Notes: a model not told the origin generated them from the sequence alone. A DNA stretch of 64,000 nucleotides from Geomobilimonas luticola (GCF_018476905.1 NZ_JAHCVK010000001.1:62001-126000); one strand, 5' to 3'. Shown: positions 16,495 to 26,437, counted from the stretch's first letter. Translations and numbers: made by a program.

Positions 16495-16952
16495 AGATCA
16501 GAGTCGTCTGGGTCGGCAAGACCCAGGAGGCTTGGATAAAGACCGGCATCGAGGAATACGCCGGCCGCATCCGGCGCTATGCCCCCCTGGAAATTTCCGA
16601 GGCAAAAGAGGAAAAGGGGGCAATGCGTGAGGCGGGACGTGCGGCGGAGTGCGCCCGGCTCGCAAAGCTCCTGCCGAAAAACGCCTGCCTCGTCCTTCTG
16701 GACGAAGGGGGAGACGAACTGGACTCCCGCCAGTTGGCCACCTTCATCGAAAAGCAGCGCGACAGCGCCGTTCCCGAGTTGGTGTTCGCCATCGGCGGAG
16801 CCTACGGCTTCAGCGACGAGTTCCGCCGCCAGGCCCAACGCACCATTGCCCTGTCGCGCCTCACCTTCACCCACCAGATGGTGCGGCTTTTCCTGCTGGA
16901 ACAGATTTACCGTGGATTCACCATTCTCAACAACGAACCGTACCACCACTGA
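16491..16952 (+). CDS. rlmH: 23S rRNA pseudouridine(1915) N3-methyltransferase
   Basis: 153 aa, SPOUT family. Visible signatures are LLDEGGDELDS, the AdoMet-binding FAIGGAYGFSDEF, the ALSRLTFTHQMVR helix, and the terminal NNEPYHH. It modifies helix 69 of 23S rRNA on the 70S ribosome. The GTG start overlaps the rsfS stop (GTGA). Confidence 0.96.
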   Translation: MKIRVVWVGKTQEAWIKTGIEEYAGRIRRYAPLEISEAKEEKGAMREAGRAAECARLAKLLPKNACLVLLDEGGDELDSRQLATFIEKQRDSAVPELVFAIGGAYGFSDEFRRQAQRTIALSRLTFTHQMVRLFLLEQIYRGFTILNNEPYHH

Positions 16953-16989
16953 ACCGGTGAGGCGGGAAGTGAAGCGTGAGGAGTGACGT

Positions 16990-18528
16990 ATGCCGAAAAA
17001 ACAACCATTGCTGCTGATGATCCTCGATGGCTGGGGACTGAACCCGGACCCGGCGCACAACGCCATCGCCCAGGCCCGTACCCCGAATATGACCGGGCTC
17101 TGCCGGGAGTACCCCTGTACCGACATCGGCACGTCCGGCATGTCGGTGGGGCTCCCCGACGGCCAGATGGGAAACTCGGAAGTGGGACACCTGAACATCG
17201 GCGCCGGCCGCATCGTTTACCAGGACCTGACCCGCATCTCTAAGTCGATCAGCGACGGTGATTTTTTCAACAATCCGGTGCTCCTCGATTGCATCCGCAG
17301 AACTAAGGCCGCCGGTGGCCGGCTCCATCTGGCCGGCCTCGTCTCTGACGGAGGGGTCCATTCCCACAATTCCCATCTCTACGGGCTCCTGGAACTGGCC
17401 CGCCGCGAGGGGGTGGAGACATTCGTCCATTGCCTCATGGACGGCCGGGACACCCCCCCCAAGAGTGGTGCCGGCTTTCTCGCCCAGTTGGAAGCTGAAA
17501 TAGAAAAAATCGGGGCGGGAAAGATCGCCACGGTTATCGGCCGCTACTACGCCATGGACCGGGACAACCGCTGGGAACGGGTTGAGCAGGCCTACAATGC
17601 CATCGTCCGCGGCATGGGTGAACAGCGGAAAAGCGCAGCGGACACCATGGCGGAGAGCTATGCCGCCGGCGTGACCGATGAGTTCGTGAAGCCGGCGGTG
17701 ATCGTTGCCGGCGGTCAGCCCACCGGGACCGTCCGTGACGGTGACGGCTTCATCTTCTTCAACTTCCGCTCCGATCGGGCCCGGGAGATCACCCGGGCGC
17801 TGGCCCTGGACGACTGCCCGGGCTTTGCCCGGCAGGACCGGCCCCGGCTGGCCTCCTACGTCTGCATGACCGAGTACGACGCCACCTTCGGCCTCCCCAT
17901 TGCCTTCGGTCCCGAGTCCCTCACCAACATCCTCGGTGAAGTACTGGGAACACAGGGGCTGACCCAGCTCCGGATTGCCGAAACGGAGAAATATGCCCAT
18001 GTCACCTTCTTCTTCAACGGCGGGATAGAGGAACCTTTCCCCGGCGAGGAGCGCTGCCTCATCCCCTCCCCCAAGGAGGTCGCAACCTATGACCAGAAGC
18101 CGGAAATGAGTGCCTACCTTGTCACCGACGAACTGCTGAAGCGTCTCGATACGGGGAACTACGATGTCATTGTCCTCAACTTCGCCAATGCGGACATGGT
18201 GGGTCATACCGGCATCATGCCGGCCGCCATACGGGCCATCGAGACGGTCGATGACTGCGTCGGACGGCTGGTGGCAAAGGTGCGGGAGATGGGAGGCACC
18301 GCCATCATCACCGCGGATCACGGCAATGCAGAAGTCATGGTGGACGAAACCGGCGGCCCCCACACCGCCCACACGACCGATCGGGTGCCGCTCATTCTGG
18401 TGAATGACCGGTGCAAGGGGAAAACGTTGCGGCCCGGCATACTGGCCGACATCGCGCCGACCATGCTGCACCTCCTCGGCATCCCCCAGCCGAAGGAGAT
18501 GACCGGGAAAAGCCTTCTTGCGGAGTAA
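16990..18528 (+). CDS. gpmI: Cofactor-independent phosphoglycerate mutase
   Basis: 512 aa, standard length. It interconverts 3- and 2-phosphoglycerate with a phosphoserine intermediate at Ser63 in the motif [14 protein letters not shown]; metal ligands include the N-terminal ILDGWG Asp and the ADHGNAE segment. GTGAGGAG precedes the ATG. It is the last plus-strand gene of this block and ends at a bidirectional terminator. Confidence 0.96.
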   Translation: MPKKQPLLLMILDGWGLNPDPAHNAIAQARTPNMTGLCREYPCTDIGTSGMSVGLPDGQMGNSEVGHLNIGAGRIVYQDLTRISKSISDGDFFNNPVLLDCIRRTKAAGGRLHLAGLVSDGGVHSHNSHLYGLLELARREGVETFVHCLMDGRDTPPKSGAGFLAQLEAEIEKIGAGKIATVIGRYYAMDRDNRWERVEQAYNAIVRGMGEQRKSAADTMAESYAAGVTDEFVKPAVIVAGGQPTGTVRDGDGFIFFNFRSDRAREITRALALDDCPGFARQDRPRLASYVCMTEYDATFGLPIAFGPESLTNILGEVLGTQGLTQLRIAETEKYAHVTFFFNGGIEEPFPGEERCLIPSPKEVATYDQKPEMSAYLVTDELLKRLDTGNYDVIVLNFANADMVGHTGIMPAAIRAIETVDDCVGRLVAKVREMGGTAIITADHGNAEVMVDETGGPHTAHTTDRVPLILVNDRCKGKTLRPGILADIAPTMLHLLGIPQPKEMTGKSLLAE

Positions 18529-18560
18529 TTCCTCGACCTGACATGGTCACTGAGCACAAG

Positions 18561-18595
18561 AAAAGGCGGCCGCTGCATGCGGACCGCCTTTTATC
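18561..18595. terminator. Bidirectional terminator gpmI/dksA
   Basis: AAAAGGCGG (18561-18569) pairs with CCGCCTTTT (18584-18592), with an inner CCGC/GCGG extension. A-rich left and T-rich right sides serve the two convergent genes. Confidence 0.85.
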
Positions 18596-18631
18596 TTTCT
18601 GGCAAAAAAGGGAGTTCAGCTCCTTTTCGTG

Positions 18632-19051
18632 TCAGGCCTCTTCTTCTTCCCCCAGGGCAATCTCCCGGTAGGCCCGCTCTTCCTCGAAACGCTTAGTCTG
18701 TGCCTGCTGCTTCTCGATGTCGGCCTTGCACTTGACGCAGTAGCGGGCAAAGGGCATGACCTTGAGCCGGCCGAGGGGAATCTCCTCCTCGCACTCCTCG
18801 CAGATACCGTACTCTCCGTCCTCGATCTTGAGAAGGGCCTCGTCGATGTTGTGGAGCTTTTCCCGCTCCCGGTCATTCAGCAGCAGACCCAGTTCCCGGT
18901 CCCGTTCCGATGAAGCCTGATCGTAGATATCTCCGCTCGGCTCACCGGCGGAGAGGCTGGAGCCGCTTTTGACCGCCTTGTTTATCTCCGTCAGCGTATC
19001 GTCCTTCATTCTCAGGAGGATCGCCTTCATCTCGTCCATCTTTTCAACCAT
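18632..19051 (-). CDS. dksA: DksA/TraR-family zinc finger transcription factor
   Basis: 139 aa. A long N-terminal coiled coil is followed by a C4 zinc finger, CEEC and CVKC, and the GRLKVMPFARYC segment typical of DksA. It binds the RNA polymerase secondary channel and, with ppGpp, retunes transcription. ATG at 19051 (MVEKMDE) is chosen because GGAG lies about 9 bp upstream; a GTG at 19060 is the alternative. The C-terminus is Glu-rich. Confidence 0.88.
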   Translation of the reverse strand: MVEKMDEMKAILLRMKDDTLTEINKAVKSGSSLSAGEPSGDIYDQASSERDRELGLLLNDREREKLHNIDEALLKIEDGEYGICEECEEEIPLGRLKVMPFARYCVKCKADIEKQQAQTKRFEEERAYREIALGEEEEA

Positions 19052-19161
19052 TACACCCACGCTCCGTCTTGAAATGTCCCCCTTCGAGGCGTCGCAATAA
19101 TACAGTAATTTCCCCTTTTGTCAAGGAAAAAGCCGGGAGGAGGAAACCCCGCGCCGCGGCT

Positions 19162-20505
19162 TTAGTCAACGATTTCCCCGATAAGATCGTAGTCCGAGGA
19201 ATCGGTGATCCGCAGATTGACGATATCCCCCACATTGGCATTGCCGGCGGTGACATAGACCTGTCCGTCGATGTCGGGTGCCTGGCGGGCCGAGCGCCCC
19301 CTGAGAAGGAGTTCGGTCTCCTCGCTGTACCCTTCGATGATAACCTGCTCCACCGTATCGATCAGCTGGCGGTTGCGGCGGAAGGAGAGGCGTGCCTGGG
19401 CTCGCATCAGCTTCTTGTAGCGTTCCCGCTTGACCCGCTCCGAAACCTGCTCCGGCATCTCCGCCGCCGGCGTTCCCTCCTCCCTCGAGTAGCAGAACAC
19501 CCCGAGCCGGTCGAACTGGGCCTCCTCCACGAACCGGAGGAGCTTCTTGAAATCGTCATCGGTCTCGCCGGGGAATCCGACGATGAGAGAGGTCCGCAGG
19601 GCGACGCCGGGGATCGCTTCCCGCAGCCGGGCGATGAGCGCCCGGATCTCCGCTTCCGAACTGCGGCGGTTCATCTTCTTGAGGATGGGGTCACTGATGT
19701 GCTGGAGGGGGATATCGAGGTAGTTGCAGACCTTGGCTTCGGTCCGGATGACCTCGATGAGACTCTCCCGTATGCCGTCGGGATAGGCATAGAGAAGCCT
19801 GATCCAGGCAAGCCCCTCGATCTTCGCCACTTCCCGGATGAGTTCCTCCAGGGTCGGCCGATCGGGCAGGTCCTGGCCGTATCCGGTTATATCCTGGGCA
19901 ATCAGGTTGATTTCCTTCACCCCACCCGCCACCAGTGTGCGGGCTTCCTCAAGGAGCCGGGCCATGGGGCGGGAACGGAAAGAACCCCGCAGGGACGGAA
20001 TGACACAGTAGGAGCAGCAGTTGGAGCACCCCTCGGCGATCTTCAGGTAGGCGGTGTACGCCGGAGACGACTTGAGGCGGGGAAGGTTCTCGTCGTAAAA
20101 GAGGTTGGGATCACCCACATAGCGGAGCTGCTCGTCGGTCCCCTCCTTTTCCGCGATGATCTCGGCGATGCGCGGGTAATCGCCGGTCCCGACGAAGATG
20201 TCCACCTCCGGAAGCTCTTGGGCCAGTTCCTCCTGGTAGCGCTGGGGGAGGCAGCCGGTGACGATGAGAAGCCGGCAGCGGGCATCGTGCTTCCGGTCGG
20301 CCAGGTCGAGGATGGTATCGATGCTCTCCTGCTTCGCCTCTTTAATGAACGAGCAGGTATTGACGATGATGATATCGGCGTCCCGTTCATCGGTCGTGAT
20401 TTCGTACTTCTCGTTGGCCAGGTAGCCGAGCATCACTTCGGCATCCACCAGGTTCTTCGGGCAGCCGAGGCTGACCAGGCTTACTTTCTCTTTTGCTGTG
20501 CTCAA
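19162..20505 (-). CDS. rimO: Ribosomal protein uS12 methylthiotransferase RimO
   Basis: 447 aa from a TTG start at 20505, 7 bp after a GAGG site; the upstream in-frame ATG would add an untypical tail. Order: MTTase N-terminal domain ([26 protein letters not shown] with Fe-S cysteines), radical SAM core with CSNCCSYC, then TRAM domain at the C-terminus. KNLVDAE and the SLRGSFRSR segment favour RimO over MiaB. It methylthiolates an Asp of S12. Confidence 0.93.
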   Translation of the reverse strand: MSTAKEKVSLVSLGCPKNLVDAEVMLGYLANEKYEITTDERDADIIIVNTCSFIKEAKQESIDTILDLADRKHDARCRLLIVTGCLPQRYQEELAQELPEVDIFVGTGDYPRIAEIIAEKEGTDEQLRYVGDPNLFYDENLPRLKSSPAYTAYLKIAEGCSNCCSYCVIPSLRGSFRSRPMARLLEEARTLVAGGVKEINLIAQDITGYGQDLPDRPTLEELIREVAKIEGLAWIRLLYAYPDGIRESLIEVIRTEAKVCNYLDIPLQHISDPILKKMNRRSSEAEIRALIARLREAIPGVALRTSLIVGFPGETDDDFKKLLRFVEEAQFDRLGVFCYSREEGTPAAEMPEQVSERVKRERYKKLMRAQARLSFRRNRQLIDTVEQVIIEGYSEETELLLRGRSARQAPDIDGQVYVTAGNANVGDIVNLRITDSSDYDLIGEIVD

Positions 20506-20533
20506 TATGACCTCGTGGAAACAGTATAGTAGA

Positions 20534-20551
20534 GGCACCCGCGTGGGTGCC
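20534..20551. repeat. Hairpin between yajQ and rimO
   Basis: GGCACCC (20534-20540), GCGT loop, GGGTGCC (20545-20551), directly after the yajQ stop on the minus strand. It lacks a T-run. A TATACT (minus strand, just downstream) could be the -10 of rimO. Confidence 0.5.
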
Positions 20552-20556
20552 CGAAT

Positions 20557-21042
20557 TTACGACCTGAAATTTATGAATTGCATCTCGATGCCCAGATCCT
20601 TCCCCTTCAGTATCCGGATGACCTCCTGCAGGTCGTCGATGTTCTTGCCGGTCACCCGCACCTGGTCGTCCTGGATCTGGCTCTGCACCTTGAGCTTGGT
20701 CTCCTTGATGACGGCGTTTAACTCCTTCCCCTTCTCTTTGGATATCCCCTGCTGGATGGTGATGACCTGCCGCACCATGCCGCCGGAGGCGGACTCCGCC
20801 TTTCCGTACTGGAGAGCCTTGACGGATATCCCCCGCTTGATGAATTTGGACTGGAGGATGTCAATGATCGACTTCAGACGGAAATCATCGTCCGCCAGCA
20901 CCTTGATGCTCTCCTTTTCCTGGGTCACCTCGCACTTGCTCCCCTTGAAGTCGTAACGTTGGGCGATCTCCTTGACGGTCTGGTTGACCGCGTTATCCAC
21001 CTCCTGCATATCCACCTTGGAAACAATGTCGAATGACGGCAT
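20557..21042 (-). CDS. yajQ: YajQ-family nucleotide-binding protein
   Basis: 161 aa, full length. It starts [18 protein letters not shown] and contains the duplicated ferredoxin-like fold with YDFKG and the late [14 protein letters not shown]. Family members bind nucleotides, and the Xanthomonas homologue is reported as a c-di-GMP effector. An AGGAGGTTGTGGG ribosome site precedes the ATG. Cytoplasmic. Confidence 0.93.
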   Translation of the reverse strand: MPSFDIVSKVDMQEVDNAVNQTVKEIAQRYDFKGSKCEVTQEKESIKVLADDDFRLKSIIDILQSKFIKRGISVKALQYGKAESASGGMVRQVITIQQGISKEKGKELNAVIKETKLKVQSQIQDDQVRVTGKNIDDLQEVIRILKGKDLGIEMQFINFRS

Positions 21043-21094
21043 CCCACAACCTCCTTAAATAAATCAGGTAGAGGTATTCGTTCGCTGTCGCTCA

Positions 21095-21156
21095 CAGGTA
21101 AAGGTAATGAGAATCAATCAAAACGGTTTCTCTACCTTTACCTCTACCTTTACCTG
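21095..21156. repeat. GGTAAAGGTAGA tandem and inverted repeats at lolA 3' end
   Basis: CAGGTAAAGGTA (21095-21106) has its exact complement at 21145-21156, with a second related unit at 21133-21143. The complement overlaps the stop of the LolA-like gene. Low-complexity 12-bp unit; no coding role outside that stop. Confidence 0.55.
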
Positions 21157-21863
21157 TTCTTGATGACTTCCACTCCGGCGGGCACCTTGAAGGTGAAGCG
21201 GTTGCTCCCCACGCCACGATTCACCTTCACCCTGCTGTAGTCGATGGTGGTCTTGTTGCCGAGCTGGTCGTACACAACCGACGTGAGAATGGGAAACGGC
21301 ATGTCCGGTTTGTGTTCCACCAGAAAACGATCCACTGCCGCAGCGGCGATGGTCAGCTGAAGCCTTGCAAGTCCCTGGCTCGGCTTCTTCGGCACGAGAT
21401 CGAGGACATAGTTTCCTTTCCTGTCCCGACCATCGCCGGCAAAGCTGATGGTGAAATCGCGCGATACGCTCCCCATCCCTGCAAGATAGTTGAGCGCCAC
21501 GCCGTTGCCTCCCTCGAACATGGCCGCCATCTCCATCACCATGACCTGCCTGTTGTCGGGGAGGTAGTACCAGACCGTCTTGCCGTTGGAGATGATCTGC
21601 TGCTTTGGCTTTGAGTAGTTGAAACGGAACATGGCGTTTGCTCCCGCCGGCTTCTTCAGGAACAGCTCGCCGCCACCCCGCTCCTCCCGCTTCATGGCGG
21701 CAATGGTGGTGCGCTGGGCGAAGTCGGCCTGCAGGTCGGCAAGGACACGGTACCCTTGCTCAAGGGTGTCGACCACATCCTTCAGTTCGGCGGCGGCAGC
21801 CCCTTGAATCATGACCGCCACCATCATCAGCGAAACAAGCAATCTCGGCATGTACGTTTTCAT
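21150..21863 (-). CDS. LolA-like outer-membrane lipoprotein carrier protein (copy 2)
   Basis: 237 aa from the ATG at 21863 (MKTYMPRLL) with a signal peptide ending AAAA (about residue 24). The mature part shows the LolA pattern: DVVDTLEQGYRVLADLQADFAQRT, then GGGELFLKKPAG, MFRFNYSKPKQQIISNGKTVWYYLP, and late KVNRGVGSNRFTFKVPAGVEV. LolA binds lipoproteins in the periplasm. It lies downstream of a paralogue; which is the canonical LolA is not clear. Confidence 0.82.
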   Translation of the reverse strand: MKTYMPRLLVSLMMVAVMIQGAAAAELKDVVDTLEQGYRVLADLQADFAQRTTIAAMKREERGGGELFLKKPAGANAMFRFNYSKPKQQIISNGKTVWYYLPDNRQVMVMEMAAMFEGGNGVALNYLAGMGSVSRDFTISFAGDGRDRKGNYVLDLVPKKPSQGLARLQLTIAAAAVDRFLVEHKPDMPFPILTSVVYDQLGNKTTIDYSRVKVNRGVGSNRFTFKVPAGVEVIKNR

Positions 21864-21875
21864 AATCCGTCCTGC

Positions 21876-21965
21876 GCCGGACCCGTCCGGCTGAATGTGC
21901 AAAGGCGACATGAATCATGTCGCCTTTGCGTGACCGCTGCAACCGGCGGCCGGACCCGTCCGGCC
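21876..21965. repeat. Nested palindromes between the two LolA-like genes
   Basis: Two identical 16-bp self-complementary units (GCCGGACCCGTCCGGC at 21876-21891 and 21950-21965) flank a 14-bp perfect hairpin (21899-21912 with 21916-21929). The hairpin lacks a T-run, so it may stabilise or process mRNA between the two genes. Confidence 0.6.
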
Positions 21966-22757
21966 TTACCTGCCGGTTGGCGGGCGCACCACCTCAACCC
22001 CGGCGGGAACGGTAAAGGTGAACATGCCGTCCATCAGTCGCGAGTTCGCCCTGACATTACTGAATTCCATGATGGTCGTGTTCCCCTTGGGGTCGATCAC
22101 GGTGGACGAAAGCAGGGGAAAGGCAAACTCGGGCCGGCGGGGATCGTTTATTATCCTGGTGATATCCCGGTTGTTCTGCACATAGGCGAGCACCGCCTCG
22201 CGATGAATCACGAGGTACATCTTTGCGATGGTGACGGAGGAACGGCGCGGCGTGAGCTCAAGAACATAGTTGCCCGCCATATCCTGCTGTTGGGAGGAAA
22301 AGACTGTCAGAAAATCCTTGGAAAACCGTCCCATCCCCTGGAGGAAATTGACCGGTTGGTTGCTGTACTGGCCGGCACTGAAGGGACCGAAGAAAAAGCT
22401 GACGTCGCTCTGGATCACCTGGCGGTTTTCCGGCAGGTACATCCACATGGTCCTGCCGTCACAGACGATTTCCTGGGTCAGGGGACGGAAGTAGTCGAAA
22501 CGGAACATGAGCGGGCTGGAGGAGGTGGGTGGTTTGAGAAACATCTGCCCTTCGGCGCGCATTTCCCGCCGTGAGGACGCCAGGGTCGAACGCTGGAAGA
22601 AGTCCGCCGTCACATCGTTCAGAGAGCGGTACGATTTTTCCAGGGTATCGATGACATCGTTGAGCCCCACATTCACCCGAGGAAGGGTTGCGGCCTCGGC
22701 AAAACCGGTGCCCAGTGCCAGAAGCAGAGCTGCAGCTACCATGCAGAACCTTTTCAT
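21966..22757 (-). CDS. LolA-like outer-membrane lipoprotein carrier protein (copy 1)
   Basis: 263 aa from the ATG at 22757, which follows AGGAGGAGG. The signal peptide ends at FAEA (about residue 22). The fold markers match copy 2: DVIDTLEKSYRSLNDVTADFFQRS, EGQMFLKPP, MFRFDYFRPLTQEIVCDGRTMWMYLPENRQV, and a final TFTVPAGVEVV. The two share the family pattern but differ widely, so the duplication is old. It follows cheD by 63 bp and may be a separate unit. Confidence 0.8.
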   Translation of the reverse strand: MKRFCMVAAALLLALGTGFAEAATLPRVNVGLNDVIDTLEKSYRSLNDVTADFFQRSTLASSRREMRAEGQMFLKPPTSSSPLMFRFDYFRPLTQEIVCDGRTMWMYLPENRQVIQSDVSFFFGPFSAGQYSNQPVNFLQGMGRFSKDFLTVFSSQQQDMAGNYVLELTPRRSSVTIAKMYLVIHREAVLAYVQNNRDITRIINDPRRPEFAFPLLSSTVIDPKGNTTIMEFSNVRANSRLMDGMFTFTVPAGVEVVRPPTGR

Positions 22758-22820
22758 AAATGCCTCCTCCTGGGGAAGAACCCTATCCGGGCAACCAACG
22801 ACAAGCGGCGCCACTCCGGG

Positions 22821-23309
22821 CTAAATGGTTTTGCTCGGTTTCTGCATGGCCTTAATGAGCATCAGTCCGCTGCTGACATGGAATTCGACGGTACGCCCGT
22901 AGTCTCCGCCCGTGTCCTCAGCCAAGAGCGGTATTCCGTGCCCGGCAAGGGTGTATTTGGCGGAATCGACGTTACGCTGGCCGATATCCCCCCGAAACGA
23001 CCGGTATTGGGAGTCAAACATGCTGGCGCCGCCAGCTAATTTTGCCACAAGTCGTTCCTTGGCGCAACCACTTTTCACCAGCTCTTCAACCATGTAGTTT
23101 ATGGCAAGATCAGTGAATTTGGCCGATTTAACGGGGGGCAGGGTCCCTTCGTGGCTGGTGGGAAGCAGGGTATGTGCCAGCGACCCCATGCGCAGTTCCG
23201 GGTCGTAGAGAGCGATACCGATGCAGGAACCGAGCCCGTACGTCATCAGAATGCCAGGAGCAGCGGCAAACCCGTACTCCGACAGCCCTATGATGGTCAA
23301 CTCACCCAT
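22821..23309 (-). CDS. cheD: Chemoreceptor glutamine deamidase CheD
   Basis: 162 aa from ATG 23309 (MGELTIIG). The catalytic pattern is visible: Cys in GLGSCIGIALYD, His-Thr in LAHTLLP, and AKLAGGASMF. It deamidates receptor glutamines and binds CheC. The start lies inside the end of cheC; a GTG at 23321 would give four more residues. It is last in the chemotaxis cluster. Confidence 0.93.
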   Translation of the reverse strand: MGELTIIGLSEYGFAAAPGILMTYGLGSCIGIALYDPELRMGSLAHTLLPTSHEGTLPPVKSAKFTDLAINYMVEELVKSGCAKERLVAKLAGGASMFDSQYRSFRGDIGQRNVDSAKYTLAGHGIPLLAEDTGGDYGRTVEFHVSSGLMLIKAMQKPSKTI

Positions 23310-23925
23310 GGATAACACCAATTGACTTGAGTATGACCTGCAGGGAGGGAGGGTCGGGAAGGAGGAAAAAATGCCCCTTCACCTGTTCTCCCTCCTCGAA
23401 AAACTCGGTTTCCACCATGAGCGACAGGTCGCCGTCCGCCGCCAGGTCGACAAGGACATAATCTACCACCGCTCCCGCCATATCGAAGGAGAGCACCGGC
23501 ACCGAGGGGATGAGCGTCATCTTCAGCATGGAACCAAGGGCATTCAGATAGGCCGACGCAAGGATGTTTCCCACTTCCTTGAGGGCGGAAACCTCCAGTT
23601 CGCTCAACAGCCCCCCCTTGGTGTTGTCCCGGCTGAGAAGCTTGTCCAGCATCCTGATGGCATTTTCCCGCCGGAAAATCATGAGGATATTGCCCCGGGC
23701 GCTGCCGAGCACCTGGAGGTAGATGCCGACCACCATCTTTTCCGCACCGCCGAGCAACTCGGGCACCTTGGAGATGTCGGTGATCAATACCTGCGGCACC
23801 TGCAAATGAACCGTTTTCCCGAGCAACTGCGAGAGCGCCGTGGCGGCATGTCCCATACCGATATTACTCACCTCGCGCAGCGCATCTATTTGAGCCTCAC
23901 TCAGATTTGCAATCCTCATACGCAT
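23302..23925 (-). CDS. cheC: CheC-family CheY-P phosphatase
   Basis: 207 aa. Both helical phosphatase motifs of the CheC family are present: EVSNIGMGHAATAL near the N-terminus and EVGNILASAYLNAL in the middle, each with the Glu and Asn needed for CheY-P hydrolysis. It overlaps cheD, its usual partner. The gene follows cheA by 30 bp. Confidence 0.93.
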   Translation of the reverse strand: MRMRIANLSEAQIDALREVSNIGMGHAATALSQLLGKTVHLQVPQVLITDISKVPELLGGAEKMVVGIYLQVLGSARGNILMIFRRENAIRMLDKLLSRDNTKGGLLSELEVSALKEVGNILASAYLNALGSMLKMTLIPSVPVLSFDMAGAVVDYVLVDLAADGDLSLMVETEFFEEGEQVKGHFFLLPDPPSLQVILKSIGVIHG

Positions 23926-23955
23926 TCCTTTCGGGATCAGGACTCCGACGACTGT

Positions 23956-25590
23956 TTACAGAATATTGGCAACATCCAGGATGAAAACGACCTCACCGTT
24001 CCCGAGCACCGCCCCCCCCCCCAACCCTTTCATACTCGCCAGGGGGCGCCCCAGCGGCTTGACAAAGATCTCCTGCTGGCCGATAAATCCGTCCACCACG
24101 AGACCGACGCGACGCCCCTTCAGCTCACTCACAAAGAGGGAGAGCAGTTCACCGGCATGGCTGTGGGGAAGACCGAGAACCCGGTTAAGGCTCAGGAGCG
24201 GCAGCGGTTCGCCGTCGAAATCGAATACTTTCTGTTTCCCGCGACTGGAGATGAGATCACGCCTGAGCTCCACCGTTCGCTGAACACTGGTGACCGGAAT
24301 CGCCACCGTAATCCGGGCAAGCCTCACCAGCAGGACATTGATGATGGCGATGGTAAGAGGAAGGCGAAGGATGAAGCTGCTCCCCTTGCCCAATTCCGAC
24401 TCGATGGTCAGATTCCCGCCAAGCGCCTGGACGGTGGAGCGAACCGCATCCATCCCCACGCCACGCCCCGACACATCGGTCACTTCTCGGGCGGTCGAGA
24501 AGCCGGGGATACAGGTAAGCATGAACGCCTCCCGGGCCGACATGAGCCGGCCGGCCTCCGGGCTGACAAGTCTTTTCTCAATAGCCGTGGCAACCAGCCG
24601 GGCAGGGTCCATTCCCCTGCCGTCGTCCTCCACCACAACCACGACCTGGTCCTTTTCCCGGCGGGCAATAAGCCGGATTCTCCCTTGGAGGGGCTTTCCA
24701 CACGCCCGGCGCTCGCCGGCCGACTCCAGGCCATGGTCTACGGCATTACGCAGAATATGCACGAGAGGATCCGAGAGCCCTTCCAGAATCCCCCTGTCCA
24801 GCTCGATCCCTTTTCCATCGACCTCGAAGACGATCTCTTTGCCGATCTTTTTCGCCAGGTCACGCACGACGCGGGGAAACCGGTCGGCGATCGTCGAGAA
24901 TGGGACGAGGCGAACCAGCAGCACCTCGGTGTGCAGGTCACGCAATAGCCGGGAAAGCTCCACCGTCGCCTCGTCCAGCAGGGGCGAAGCCAGCTCTCTC
25001 CCAACGGTCATAAGCCGGTGCTTGTTCGTGATCAACTCGCCGGTAATGTTGATGAGGTGATCGAGCACCTCGGTCCGGACCCTTACCGTGGATGCGTCAC
25101 CATACCGGTCCGGTTCCCCGTGGAGCGGGGTTGCCGACGATGGCTGTCCATGCCTGGCTGTTGGCGCAACTGCCGCATTGTCCCTTCCATCTGCCGCCGC
25201 GACCCCCTCCGCGCCAGGCCGGTAGGTGGCCAATCGCTGCACCAGATCTCCGATGTCTCTGACTGACTGCAGCTCATTCGCCACATCGGTGATCATCATC
25301 TCCAGCAGGTCCGCCCCCTCCAGGAGCAGATCGGCAATCCCCCCATCGAAGACCAGTTCCTCTTTCCGGACCCGATCCATGATATCTTCGATCCTGTGGG
25401 ACAGTTCGGCAATCTCGCCGTATCCCATGGAGGCCGCCATCCCCTTGAGTGAATGGGCTGCCCGGAACAGGGCATCCACATCCGCCCGACTGCCGGTCTC
25501 CTGCTCCATCTTGACAATCAGTTCGCTGACCGCCCGGAGATGTTCCCGGGACTCGGAAATAAACAGATCCCGGTACGGGGACATATCCAT
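23956..25590 (-). CDS. cheA: Chemotaxis histidine kinase CheA (no P2 domain)
   Basis: 544 aa, shorter than the usual 650-700. The HPt domain carries the phospho-acceptor His46 in AAHSLKGMAASMG. A low-complexity linker of about 50 residues follows where the P2 CheY-binding domain would lie, then P3 dimerisation (DHLINITGELITNKHRL), the ATPase with HILRNAVDHGLE and DDGRGMDPA, and a C-terminal CheW-like P5 domain. It should phosphorylate the adjacent CheY. Loss of P2 is directly visible. Confidence 0.94.
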   Translation of the reverse strand: MDMSPYRDLFISESREHLRAVSELIVKMEQETGSRADVDALFRAAHSLKGMAASMGYGEIAELSHRIEDIMDRVRKEELVFDGGIADLLLEGADLLEMMITDVANELQSVRDIGDLVQRLATYRPGAEGVAAADGRDNAAVAPTARHGQPSSATPLHGEPDRYGDASTVRVRTEVLDHLINITGELITNKHRLMTVGRELASPLLDEATVELSRLLRDLHTEVLLVRLVPFSTIADRFPRVVRDLAKKIGKEIVFEVDGKGIELDRGILEGLSDPLVHILRNAVDHGLESAGERRACGKPLQGRIRLIARREKDQVVVVVEDDGRGMDPARLVATAIEKRLVSPEAGRLMSAREAFMLTCIPGFSTAREVTDVSGRGVGMDAVRSTVQALGGNLTIESELGKGSSFILRLPLTIAIINVLLVRLARITVAIPVTSVQRTVELRRDLISSRGKQKVFDFDGEPLPLLSLNRVLGLPHSHAGELLSLFVSELKGRRVGLVVDGFIGQQEIFVKPLGRPLASMKGLGGGAVLGNGEVVFILDVANIL

Positions 25591-25593
25591 GGA

Positions 25594-25959
25594 TCAGGCT
25601 CCCGCCACCCGCTTGATGACCTCCTTGACCCGTTCCGGATTGAATGGTTTGAGGATGAAATCGCATGCACCGGCTTCATGGGCAGCATGTACGAGCGATT
25701 CCTGCCCGACCGCGCTGCACATGACAACGCAGGCGTTGGCATCGAGGACCCGGATCTCGCGCAGTGCCTCAATGCCGTTTTTGACCGGCATGACAATATC
25801 CATTGTGGTGACAGTTGGGCGGAACTCCCGGTATTTCCGCACCGCATCCACGCCGTCAACTGCCTCGGCGATGACCTCGTACCCCTCTTCCTCGAGGATG
25901 CCGCGCAGCATGTTGCGCATGAACAGCGAATCGTCAACCAGCAAAACCGTGAGTCCCAT
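25594..25959 (-). CDS. cheY: Chemotaxis response regulator CheY
   Basis: 121 aa, a single receiver domain. The acidic pair Asp9-Asp10, the phospho-site Asp54 in TTMDIVMPV, and Lys104 in FILKPF are all present. No output domain, so it acts by protein binding, on a motor or another target. It ends 3 bp before cheA starts. Confidence 0.94.
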   Translation of the reverse strand: MGLTVLLVDDSLFMRNMLRGILEEEGYEVIAEAVDGVDAVRKYREFRPTVTTMDIVMPVKNGIEALREIRVLDANACVVMCSAVGQESLVHAAHEAGACDFILKPFNPERVKEVIKRVAGA

Positions 25960-26017
25960 ATTTCCTCCGGTGTCAATCCGGGCCGGCCAGCACTGGCCTG
26001 CCGCTCATCAGCCCGAA

Positions 26018-26437
26018 TTATCGTTTGAGTTGCTCTTCTACCCTTTCCACAAGCCGGTCAAGAGCCAGAATCCTGATGGTGCCGGTGCCGCTCCGCACAA
26101 CCCTGGCAATCAATCCATCGGCAGGGGGATCTGTCCCCGCCTCTTCTGCAACAAACCCCTCCACGCCGTCCACCCACAGCGCAAGATTGGCGATCCTGCG
26201 GTCAAGGACGAGGAACTTGCCCTCGACCACTGCCTCACCGCGAGCGAACAATCTGGCAAGATCGAGAACTGCGACCAAATTGCCATGGACGTTGACGACA
26301 CCCCGGATAAACTCGGGCGCACGGGGTACCGGAACCGGCAGGGACGGATCCATGACCTCCAGCACATCCTGAAGAGAAAGGCCGTACCGCTCTCCCTGCA
26401 GAGTAAAGACGAGAAATCCGCGGGACGAGGCCTTCAT
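26018..26437 (-). CDS. cheW: Chemotaxis coupling protein CheW
   Basis: 139 aa. The CheW fold is recognisable by GFLVFTLQGERYGLSLQDVLEV, VPVPRAPEFIRGVVNVHGNLVAVLDL and the late RLVERVEEQL. It links receptor to CheA. It overlaps the receptor gene by 4 bp (ATGA), so the two are coupled. Confidence 0.92.
   Translation of the reverse strand: MKASSRGFLVFTLQGERYGLSLQDVLEVMDPSLPVPVPRAPEFIRGVVNVHGNLVAVLDLARLFARGEAVVEGKFLVLDRRIANLALWVDGVEGFVAEEAGTDPPADGLIARVVRSGTGTIRILALDRLVERVEEQLKR

Noticed and set aside
19069-20529. 486-aa open frame on the plus strand
   Set aside because: Antisense to rimO, whose radical SAM and TRAM motifs are intact.
23371-24948. 525-aa plus-strand frame across cheC/cheA
   Set aside because: Shadow; cheC and cheA on the other strand have catalytic motifs.
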